A DNA stretch of 11,059 nucleotides from Actinomycetes bacterium (lineage in GTDB: Bacteria; Actinomycetota; CALGFH01), in assembly GCA_030152105.1 (NCBI GenBank), contig JASLIH010000391.1:1-11059 (forward strand), read 5' to 3'. The translations under genes and the position numbers were made by a program. Positions 5,262-11,059 of this stretch are shown piece by piece. A model generated the notes under the pieces. It had not been told where the DNA came from and did not search any database. It saw only the letters and a list, made by a program, of their open reading frames with translations. How positions within the stretch are numbered: position 1 is the first letter of the stretch; each line of letters begins with the position of its first letter.

Positions 5262-8024
5262 TCAGCTTGAAATCGTGAGTTCCCCTGAGCTTTGCTCGTC
5301 CGGCCGAAACCTCCGCGCGAGCTCGGCCCGCGAGCGCACGCCGAGCTTGGCGTACACGTGGGACAGGTGCGTCTCCACCGTCCGCTCGCCGAGGAGCAGC
5401 GCGGCGGCGACCTCCTTGTTCGTCCCACCCTCGGCCACGAGCGCGGCGACGCGGCGCTCCGCGGCTGTCAGGCCTTCCTCGCGGGTGCGCCCACCGATCC
5501 GGCCGACCTCCCCGCGAGCCTTCTCGATCCAGGTCGCCGCGCCGAGCCGCTCGAACTCGCCGAGCGCCGCGGCGATCGCGTCGCGGGCGGCGAGCTTCTG
5601 ACGCTCGCGCCGGCGGACCACGCCGAGCGCGAGCAGCGCGCGGGCCCGTCCGAAGGCATCGCCGACCGTCTCATGTCGCGTGACGGCGTCCTCGAGAAGC
5701 GAAGCGGCCTCGGACACGTCTCCCCGCGCGGCCGCCAGGAGACCGCGGCAGCGGCTCCCGTGCGCGAGCACCCAGTCGCGTTCGAGTCGTCGCGCATCCG
5801 CCTCCCACGCGTCGAGGACACGCTCGGCGTCGTCCGGCCGATCGAGCACGAGCAGCGCCTCGACGTGGTCGGGCACCCACCAACGTTTGCCCGCCTCGCC
5901 CCAGCCGAGCTTGGTGGTCGTCGCCTCTGACCTGCCGAACCAGTCGAGGGCCGCGTGCGGGTCTCCATCGTGAAGGGCCACGATACCCAGCGTTCCCAGG
6001 TGCACGGGCGTGTGCAGCCCGATCTGCTCCTCTCCGAGTTGCAGGGATCGCTCCGAGTGGGCGCGGGCGAACTCGAGCTGGCCACGATGGGCGGCGATCA
6101 CCGCGATCGGCAGATGGATCCAGGGCACCTCGAGCCCGTACTGGACGTTGAGCTCGTATGCGCGATCGGCATACTCGGCCGCGAGCTGCCAGCGGTTGCC
6201 CCACAGTTCGACATAGGCAAGCCGGGACAGCGCGTCCGCGGCCAACAACTCGTCGCGCTCATGCCATTCCTCGTACCTGCGCTCAAGGAGCGCACGCGCC
6301 TCCTCGACGCTCCTACGCACGTCGAGCACGTCCACGATCGCAGCGTTCGCCTTGGCGAGTAGCACCGGGTCGCCGATGGCGGTGGCAAGGTCATGTGCCC
6401 GTGCCGCGTGCGCCGGCGCCTCGGGATCGCCGACAGCGCAGCCGAGGAAGGTGAGGATGGCGAGCGCCTCGACCCGGAGCGCGTCGTCGTCGAGCTCGTC
6501 GGCGAGCTCGAGCGCTGCACGGGCGTGCTCGAGCGCTCCGGCGAAGCCCTTCCTGAAGCGGGTCGCCCACGCGAGCTGGCACTGGATGCGCGCCTGCAGC
6601 GTCGGCCTCGATTGGGACTCGCGCAGGGCCTCCTCGAGCAGCGCGACCGCCCGGTCGAGACCCTCGAACTCGGCGAGGAGGGCGAGAGCCTCGGCGCGCA
6701 GCGGACCGATGTCGCCCTCTGCCAGCAGGTCCGTGAGGATCGTGCGGGCGCGCGTCCATTCTCCGGCGGCCCGATGCGCACGAGCTGCGGCCAGGGCTCG
6801 ACCACGGCGCTTGTCGCATGCCTCCGACGGCGTCAGCCGGACCGCCTGCTCGGCGAGCTCGGCAGCGACCGCCGATAGCCCGCACTCAAGCGCGCGCGTC
6901 GCGGCGGCGTCGAGCACGGCGGCGACCTCGGCGTCCGGCGCGTCTGCCGCGAGCGCGAGGTGGCGGGCGCGGGCAACCGGGTCGTCGACGATCGCCGCAA
7001 TTCGTCGGTGAACGCTCCGGCGCCGCTCTCCCAGGTCGCCGTAGAGAACCGACGACAACAGTGGGTGGGTGAAGCGAATCGAGCCGTTCTCGCGCTCGAT
7101 CACGTGGGCGTCGGCCGCCGGCGCGAGCGCGTCGGCCGCAACCCCCGCCCGCTCCAGGAGCGACGCCGACGCCGTCCCGAGTGCCGAGGCCAACGCGAGC
7201 GCGTCGCGCGACGCCGCGGGAAGCCCGGCGAGCCTCGCGCGGACGAGCTCGTCCAGCGTCTCCGGAACCGGGAGCGGCCCCAGCGGGTCGATGTCCGCGT
7301 CGAGAACGCGTGCCAGCTCCAACGCAAAGAATGGATTACCGCCCGACCGCTCGTGGATGCGCAGCAGTGTCTGGCGGGCGAAGGACCTCCCGAAGCGGTC
7401 GTGCAGGAGCCGATGGAGCGCGCCGACGCTGAGCGGTCCCACCCGCAGCCGCTGGACGCGCTCCGCATCCAGCGCCTGCTCCAGCCCCGACCGCTCGGCG
7501 CCATCGGCGAGCCGTCGGGCGAGCAGCACGAGAACCGAACTGGCGGCAAGTCTTCGCAGTGCGAACGCGAGCGCGCTCGACGAGGATGGGTCGAGCCACT
7601 GGACGTCGTCGACTGCAAGCAGAATCGGCGTCCGCTCGCTGAGCAGGTGCAGCACGTCGCGTACGGCCACGCCGAGCGCGCGGTGATCAACAGGATCCTT
7701 TGCCGCCTCCTCGCGGAGGAGCGCAACCTCGAGCGCACGGCGCCTCGGCGTCGAGAGCAAAGGGGCGACGTCCGCGAGGGTGTCCTCGAACAGGTCGCCC
7801 AGCCCGACGTGAGTGAGGCCCCGCTCGGCCTCCGCCGGTCGCGACAAAACCACGCGCAAGCCTCGCTCGCGTGCGGCTGCGACCCCCGCGAGCCAGAGCG
7901 TCGACTTCCCGATCCCCGGCTCGCCCTCGATCACGAATCCGGCTGGTCGTTCGACGGAACGGTCGAGGAACGCAGACACCAAGCCGAGCTCCGGCTCGCG
8001 CCCGATGACGTCGCCTCCTGGCAT
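5262..8024 (-). CDS. Large ATP-binding LuxR-family (LAL) transcriptional regulator
   Basis: A 920-residue cytosolic regulator of the LAL (large ATP-binding LuxR, MalT-like) class. The N-terminal AAA/STAND ATPase starts with VIGREPEL; Walker A is GEPGIGKST (34-42) and Walker B is LLAVDD (135-140), followed by VQWLDPSS. The middle (about 330-840) is a long Ala/Glu/Leu/Arg-rich helical region like the TPR-type repeats of this class. The C-terminus (about 851-905) is a LuxR/GerE helix-turn-helix with GLTAAERRVAALVAEG, TNKEVAAALLLGERTVETHLSHVYAKLGV and conserved basic residues. It ends with a short polar tail. Such proteins activate transcription after binding an inducer and ATP; the inducer here is unknown. 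ATG 8024 is the first start in frame after a stop and directly precedes the ATPase domain; no strong RBS is visible. Downstream on the same strand lies the haloperoxidase gene, a plausible target, though no evidence proves it. Confidence 0.94.
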   Translation of the reverse strand: MPGGDVIGREPELGLVSAFLDRSVERPAGFVIEGEPGIGKSTLWLAGVAAARERGLRVVLSRPAEAERGLTHVGLGDLFEDTLADVAPLLSTPRRRALEVALLREEAAKDPVDHRALGVAVRDVLHLLSERTPILLAVDDVQWLDPSSSSALAFALRRLAASSVLVLLARRLADGAERSGLEQALDAERVQRLRVGPLSVGALHRLLHDRFGRSFARQTLLRIHERSGGNPFFALELARVLDADIDPLGPLPVPETLDELVRARLAGLPAASRDALALASALGTASASLLERAGVAADALAPAADAHVIERENGSIRFTHPLLSSVLYGDLGERRRSVHRRIAAIVDDPVARARHLALAADAPDAEVAAVLDAAATRALECGLSAVAAELAEQAVRLTPSEACDKRRGRALAAARAHRAAGEWTRARTILTDLLAEGDIGPLRAEALALLAEFEGLDRAVALLEEALRESQSRPTLQARIQCQLAWATRFRKGFAGALEHARAALELADELDDDALRVEALAILTFLGCAVGDPEAPAHAARAHDLATAIGDPVLLAKANAAIVDVLDVRRSVEEARALLERRYEEWHERDELLAADALSRLAYVELWGNRWQLAAEYADRAYELNVQYGLEVPWIHLPIAVIAAHRGQLEFARAHSERSLQLGEEQIGLHTPVHLGTLGIVALHDGDPHAALDWFGRSEATTTKLGWGEAGKRWWVPDHVEALLVLDRPDDAERVLDAWEADARRLERDWVLAHGSRCRGLLAAARGDVSEAASLLEDAVTRHETVGDAFGRARALLALGVVRRRERQKLAARDAIAAALGEFERLGAATWIEKARGEVGRIGGRTREEGLTAAERRVAALVAEGGTNKEVAAALLLGERTVETHLSHVYAKLGVRSRAELARRFRPDEQSSGELTISS

Positions 8025-8202
8025 ACCGGCAATCGTGACAGCGCGAAGCCCCGAAGTCAGCTACGCCGTCCGCACATCGAGCGCCACGTCGGCGGATTCG
8101 TCGCGCCGCCAATCGCTTCGTAGGCCGGCCTGCAACCGCACCGGCATCTGTCTCGGGGCGCAGGACCCTGTCGGTCTCTTGACCCCTCAACCTCGGGCCA
8201 TA

Positions 8203-8388
8203 GGAGCGCTGTGCTTCACCACTCGGGCTCACCACCGGGACATCTGCCCTGCTCAGCAGGTCCGCCAGCGGCGCGGCGTTGGTCACCGCCTGATCTCGGA
8301 AACAGTTGTCTAAAGGTCACTCAGCGCTGTGCTGACCAGGGAAGATGCAGGTCATATACCACCGTCCGGCGAGAGTTATCCGGACATC
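8203..8388. repeat. Dispersed intergenic repeat, copy B
   Basis: This copy matches copy C (10546-10732) over its whole length with few gaps; 8241-8312 aligns without gaps at 61/72 identities. Similarity begins at GGAGCGCT and ends at GGACATC in both copies. Read leftward it shares the peptide DNCFRDQAVTNA and then LADLLSRAD with copy C, but a TGA (8319-8317) breaks that frame. Upstream pieces DV-I--AGR and TC-FP-Q-SA are also shared. It lies between the divergent LAL regulator and protease genes. It was not recognised as a known repeat, insertion sequence end or RNA. Confidence 0.8.
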
Positions 8389-8401
8389 GATCGGTCACGC
8401 A

Positions 8402-8413
8402 GAGCCGCGGCTC
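8402..8413. repeat. 12-bp perfect palindrome after repeat copy B
   Basis: GAGCCGCGGCTC is self-complementary and lies 13 bases after the end of copy B. Copy C is likewise followed at a similar distance by a small inverted repeat containing GCAGAGC, so a hairpin may belong to the element's end. Confidence 0.4.
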
Positions 8414-8462
8414 GTGTGCCAGGAGGACATGATCCCCACGATCATCGCGATGGGCGGCCGGG

Positions 8463-8515
8463 CCCGTTGGCTGCCGGAACGGGCTGCCGCCGAAGGCGGC
8501 ACCACCCAGCCAACG
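8463..8515. repeat. Nested inverted repeats with an alternative pairing
   Basis: An outer 9-bp stem CGTTGGCTG (8465-8473) / CAGCCAACG (8507-8515) encloses an inner 7-bp hairpin TGCCGCC (8485-8491) / GGCGGCA (8495-8501, loop GAA). A competing 6-bp stem CCCGTT (8463-8468) / AACGGG (8478-8483) uses part of the outer left arm, so the two folds exclude each other. It lies about 280 bases upstream of the protease start. It may be a terminator, a regulatory RNA fold or a remnant of a mobile-element end. Confidence 0.4.
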
Positions 8516-8721
8516 AGTTCAGCCGCCCGCCTCGATCGTGCTTGACCGAGGCTCTGGCATCCCGGCGGCCATCGGCCGTCAGAACGAGGGGCCGACCGGC
8601 CGCTGCTGTGGGTCACCGGCAGTGCGGTGGCGCGCCGGATGCGGTGGGGTAGATCCATCGTCCGCGTACCCCTGGAGTCGCTTATCTACCGACCTTCTGC
8701 GATTTTGGATCTCCTTCCGAC

Positions 8722-8750
8722 TTGACCGCGTATGCGTTGAAGCGTAGGCA
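8722..8750 (+). promoter_or_regulatory. Candidate sigma70-type promoter of the subtilase gene
   Basis: TTGACC (8722-8727) and TAGGCA (8745-8750) are separated by 17 bases. The -35 is a 5/6 match to TTGACA; the -10 resembles the actinobacterial TAGGAT only in part. Transcription would begin near 8757, leaving a short leader that contains the ribosome binding site before ATG 8793. Confidence 0.4.
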
Positions 8751-8792
8751 TGTCCGTGTTCGCCATCGTGGGCGGGCAGGAAGGGGGTAGGC

Positions 8793-10346
8793 ATGTTGCG
8801 ACATCGCAGACGAGGGTGGCTTCTGGTCGGCGTGGCCGGACTGCTGCTCGCATACCTAGTGCTACCGGTGGCCGGTGCGAGCGCCGCCCAGGCGGACACG
8901 ACCTATGTGGTCGTGCTGAAGGGCAACACCCAGGCGGGCCTGAAGGCCGTGGAGCAGGCGGGGGGCCAGGTTCGCAAGGTGAACAAGCTTGGGATCGCCC
9001 AGGTGTCCTCGACGAACCCGTCGTTCCTGTCGAGCATCCGCAAGTCCGGCGCGGTCGACGCCGCTGCCAACGACGCGTCCTGGCATCTGGGCGCGAAGGC
9101 GACCGCCTCGGTCACCTACGTGCCAGCCGCGACCCAGGCCGCCAACTGCGCCGCCTTCTACGGCGTGTCGGTGAATGTCGGGCCCGAGCCGCTGTCGGCA
9201 TGTGAGTGGGACGATCGCCTGATCAACGCCTCCCCTGGTCAGTCCTATGCGGTGAACCGGGGGGCGGGAGCCACGATCGGCGTCATGGACACCGGGATCG
9301 ACCTCACCCACCCCGACATCGCGCCGAACCTCAACGTCGCCCTGTCGTGTTCGTTCATCACCTCGGCCAACCCCAACGCCGACCCGGCGGAGGTGGCCAA
9401 CGGGAACTGCTCGAACAAGGCCGCGGTCCAGGACCTGAACGGACACGGCACCCACACCGCCAGCGAGGCGGCGTCCCCGATCAATGGGGTCGGGACCGCC
9501 GGCGTTGCCCCTGAGGCGACCATCGTGGCGCTCAAGGCCGGCAACGCGGCGGGCTTCTTCTTCACCCAGGAAGTCGTCGACGCGATGATCTACGCCGGCG
9601 ACCACCACCTCGACGTGGTCAACATGTCGTTCTTCGCCGACCCGTGGCTCTTCAACTGCAAGAACGACGCCGACCAGCGGGCCATCGTGACAGCCATCAG
9701 CCGGGCAAGCCGCTACGCCCAGCAGCAGGGCGTGGTGATGGTGGCGGCCCAGGGCAACGAGGCCATCGACCTGGCCCATCCGGTGACCGACACGATCAGC
9801 CCCGACTTCCCGCCTGGTTCGGAACTGACCCGCGCGGTGGGCAACAACTGCGTGGTGCTCCCGAACGAGCTGCCGGGCGTGGTGGGCGTGACCGCAGTCG
9901 GGCCGTCCGGGGAACTGTCGTTCTACTCGAGCTACGGCGCCGGGGTCACCGACGTGACCGCACCCGGCGGCTCCTCGGGCCAGGCCCCCAACCCGTTCGG
10001 GCGGGTGCTCGCCGCCTGGTCCTCGACCGGCCCGCCGATCAACATCGCTGGACGTGATGTCCAGGATGCCAGCGGCGCCGTGTACGCGTGGGTGCAGGGG
10101 ACCTCGATGGCGTCGCCGCATGCGGCCGGGGTCGCGGCCCTGATCCGCGCCGCCCATCCGAACATGCCGGTGGGCGCGGTCCAGGCCACCCTGCAGAACA
10201 CCGCCATGCCAAAGGACTGCCCCACGGCGGCGGAGATGGACCCGCTCTCTGGGGCGCTGGGCGTGCAGACCTGCACCGGCGGGCCGGGCCACACCAACTT
10301 CTATGGCAAGGGTCTGGTCGACGCGCTGGCCGCCGGCAGCGCATAG
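8793..10346 (+). CDS. Secreted subtilisin-like serine protease (peptidase family S8)
   Basis: A 517-residue subtilase. The N-terminus MLRHRRRGWLLVGVAGLLLA with following AGASAAQA is a signal peptide with likely cleavage near 31-34. Residues about 37-97 (YVVVLKGNTQAG onward) look like a short I9-type propeptide. The catalytic triad is complete: Asp166 in GVMDTGID, His218 in NGHGTHTAS and Ser438 in GTSMASPHAAG, with Asn322 (AAQGNE) as the oxyanion residue. The acidic VVNMSF and the FYSSYG...TAPGG segments are also typical. Several cysteines (such as 119, 137, 186, 206, 289, 353, 476, 494) suggest disulfides in the exported enzyme. The start ATG 8793 has AGGAAGGGGG a few bases upstream. There is no added C-terminal domain or anchor, so it is probably released. 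It is a monocistronic gene closed by a strong hairpin; the substrate is unknown. Confidence 0.95.
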   Translation: MLRHRRRGWLLVGVAGLLLAYLVLPVAGASAAQADTTYVVVLKGNTQAGLKAVEQAGGQVRKVNKLGIAQVSSTNPSFLSSIRKSGAVDAAANDASWHLGAKATASVTYVPAATQAANCAAFYGVSVNVGPEPLSACEWDDRLINASPGQSYAVNRGAGATIGVMDTGIDLTHPDIAPNLNVALSCSFITSANPNADPAEVANGNCSNKAAVQDLNGHGTHTASEAASPINGVGTAGVAPEATIVALKAGNAAGFFFTQEVVDAMIYAGDHHLDVVNMSFFADPWLFNCKNDADQRAIVTAISRASRYAQQQGVVMVAAQGNEAIDLAHPVTDTISPDFPPGSELTRAVGNNCVVLPNELPGVVGVTAVGPSGELSFYSSYGAGVTDVTAPGGSSGQAPNPFGRVLAAWSSTGPPINIAGRDVQDASGAVYAWVQGTSMASPHAAGVAALIRAAHPNMPVGAVQATLQNTAMPKDCPTAAEMDPLSGALGVQTCTGGPGHTNFYGKGLVDALAAGSA

Positions 10347-10363
10347 GGGCCGAACCGAATACA

Positions 10364-10404
10364 GCATAGGGGATGGGCCGGGTGACCCGGCCCATCCCCT
10401 ATGC
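10364..10404. terminator. Perfect 19-bp hairpin after the subtilase gene
   Basis: The arms GCATAGGGGATGGGCCGGG (10364-10382) and its exact complement (10386-10404) enclose the 3-base loop TGA. It begins 18 bases after the protease stop codon. The stem is very stable and symmetric, so it could stop transcription from both sides; no T-run follows. The first nine bases, GCATAGGGG, also occur at 10341-10349 across the stop codon, giving the right arm a second possible partner. Confidence 0.85.
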
Positions 10405-10545
10405 CTCGATCACCTCCACCCCGTCATCGCCTGGACCGATCGTGTCTGGGCTGGGTATCTCCGATCTGGTGGCTTCAGGAATATCGTTAAGCCGCGTCAG
10501 CCAAGCCATATGCCACGGAGACAGGTTTCGTCCGAGCAGCGTCGC

Positions 10546-10732
10546 GGAGCGCTATGCTTCAATCGCTCGGACTGACGACAGAGGCATCTGCGCTGCTCAG
10601 CAGGTCTGCGAGCTGCCTCGCGTTGGTCACCGCCTGGTCCCGGTAGCAGTTGTCTACACCCGATTGAGCGCTGCGCTGAGCAGGAAAAACGCAGGTCAAG
10701 GCTGAACGTCCGGCGATATTTATCAGGACATC
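10546..10732. repeat. Dispersed intergenic repeat, copy C (best-preserved frame)
   Basis: This is the counterpart of copy B and, in part, copy A. The minus-strand frame is open from 10771 down to a TGA at 10561-10559 (70 codons). It contains DVLINIAGR, TCVFPAQRSAQ, DNCYRDQAVTNARQLADLL and SVVSPSD. A GTG at 10630 could start a 23-residue peptide, but no good ribosome binding site precedes it. Inverted pieces CTGCTCAGC (10593-10601) and GCTGAGCAG (10675-10683) could pair in RNA; copy B keeps 8 of these 9 pairs. Whether it is a decayed gene tail, a mobile-element end or a structured RNA is open. Confidence 0.8.
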
Positions 10733-10949
10733 AACCGGGATCAGCGCGGGGCGCAGAGCGCCCTTATGTTCCTACGCGTCGATGCGGAAGATAGCTACAG
10801 CTACGACCCCGGGAACGACTTCCACCGGTCGATGCCCGTGCGGTAACTACGGCGCTGACGCCGGTCGGCCGCGAACCGCCCGTCGTTGACATGGCTGCGT
10901 CGCTGGCGAGAGTCTAGCTGTGGGACTGCCGCGGCCACGCACGCTGACC

Positions 10950-10955
10950 AGGAGG
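10950..10955 (+). promoter_or_regulatory. Strong ribosome binding site deciding a GTG start
   Basis: AGGAGG lies eight bases before GTG 10964. In-frame ATGs at 10976 and 10982 lie farther from it, so GTG is the more likely start. Confidence 0.6.
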
Positions 10956-10963
10956 GGTATCCC

Positions 10964-11059
10964 GTGACCGACAGGATGTCCATGACCAGCGACGAGCTGC
11001 CGCCCGAGATCAATACCAACGTGCCGCAGACGGCCCGGATCTGGAACTACTGGCTGGGC
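10964..11059 (+). CDS. SAM-dependent methyltransferase (DUF574/Methyltransf_19 type), 5' part
   Basis: The first 32 codons are present; the gene runs past the window end. After VTDRMSMTSDELPPEI the sequence NTNVPQTARIWNYWLG matches the characteristic N-terminus of the actinobacterial DUF574 (PF04672) S-adenosylmethionine-dependent methyltransferase family, usually D-S-PHSARIWNYWLGG. Members are cytosolic proteins of about 270 residues and are often numerous in one genome; their substrates are mostly unknown. The start is set at GTG 10964 by the AGGAGG eight bases upstream. The SAM-binding motifs lie outside the window, so activity cannot be judged. Confidence 0.85.
   Translation, partial: MTDRMSMTSDELPPEINTNVPQTARIWNYWLG

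Larger units (their letters stand above)
8025..8792. other. Long intergenic region between divergent regulator and protease genes
   Basis: About 770 bases without a supportable gene. It holds repeat copy B (8203-8388), a palindrome (8402-8413), nested inverted repeats (8463-8515) and a candidate promoter for the protease (8722-8750). A short frame from ATG 8430 (about 38 codons) follows AGGAGG with only a 2-base gap and has no recognisable product. The LAL gene's own promoter must lie in the left part but was not identified. Confidence 0.5.
10405..10963. other. Intergenic region between protease hairpin and methyltransferase
   Basis: No supportable protein gene in this ~560-base spacer. It contains repeat copy C, a 6-bp hairpin after it (GGGCGC 10749-10754 / GCGCCC 10758-10763) and a lone TTGACA at 10886-10891 without a good -10 at normal spacing. 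The ribosome binding site of the methyltransferase lies at its right end. The stretch 10405-10545 shows nothing recognisable. Confidence 0.5.

Noticed and set aside
6960..8123. Plus-strand open frame opposite the LAL regulator
   Set aside because: The minus-strand frame has Walker A and B motifs; the plus frame is an Arg/Glu-rich shadow with no motif.
8179..8206. TTGACC-N16-TAGGAG promoter-like pair at the left edge of repeat copy B
   Set aside because: The -10 is weak and the pair is not conserved in front of copies A or C, so it is probably chance.
7687..8286. Minus-strand open frame starting in repeat copy B
   Set aside because: Only its first ~30 codons match the repeat peptide; the rest runs out of frame through the LAL gene start and looks non-coding.
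8430..8546. Small plus-strand frame beginning MIPTIIAMGG
   Set aside because: AGGAGG is only two bases before the ATG, there is no homology I can name, and it overlaps the nested inverted repeats.
8862..10367. Minus-strand open frame of 501 codons opposite the protease
   Set aside because: The plus strand carries the complete subtilase triad; this frame is His/Val/Gly/Arg-rich without recognisable domains.
10886..10915. Perfect TTGACA before the methyltransferase as a promoter
   Set aside because: No acceptable -10 lies 16-19 bases downstream; TAG at 10915 is too far away.
1..11059. CRISPR array, tRNA or rRNA genes
   Set aside because: No regularly spaced short repeats, cloverleaf-like segments or rRNA-like conserved stretches were seen; the only repeats are the three dispersed copies.

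Overview
The window is about 11 kb of GC-rich DNA that looks like an actinobacterial chromosome (Actinomycetota). Supporting this are the strong G/C bias at third codon positions, frequent GTG starts, a LAL-type LuxR regulator, a 'SLWLR'-ending membrane protein family common in actinobacteria, and a methyltransferase start of the DUF574/Methyltransf_19 type, which is mostly actinobacterial. It reads as an accessory or intergenic-rich neighbourhood of single genes and short co-directional pairs, with no long operon.

Layout from left to right. The first 56 bases hold the 5' end of a leftward gene, possibly a flavin/PNPOx-like protein. A divergent spacer leads to a rightward PLP-dependent (group II) decarboxylase at 305-1702. 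This faces a leftward multi-pass membrane protein at 1802-3241 that belongs to a sensor-like family but carries no kinase domain. Next is a decayed IS110-family transposase C-terminus at 3375-3741. Then come two leftward genes: a secreted vanadium-haloperoxidase/PAP2-type enzyme (3786-5135) and, upstream of it, a 920-residue ATP-binding LuxR-family (LAL) regulator (5262-8024). A ~770 bp spacer separates these from a rightward secreted subtilisin-like protease (8793-10346), which ends at a perfect 19-bp hairpin. A second ~620 bp spacer precedes the start of a rightward DUF574-type SAM-dependent methyltransferase, cut by the window end.

The least explained structure is a dispersed intergenic repeat present three times in the same orientation: a truncated copy A at about 1714-1795, and near-complete copies B (8203-8388) and C (10546-10732). 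Between B and C, a 72-nt core aligns without gaps at 61/72 identities. Differences fall mainly at one codon position (7 of 11), in a minus-strand frame that spells a shared peptide around DNC-RDQAVTNA--LADLLS-AD. This suggests decayed copies of a short coding element or mobile-element tail that once was under protein-level selection. It was not recognised as a known family.

Functional links are tentative. The LAL regulator could control the adjacent haloperoxidase gene (same strand, 126 bp apart, palindromes between them). The decarboxylase, membrane protein, protease and methyltransferase have no obvious shared pathway.
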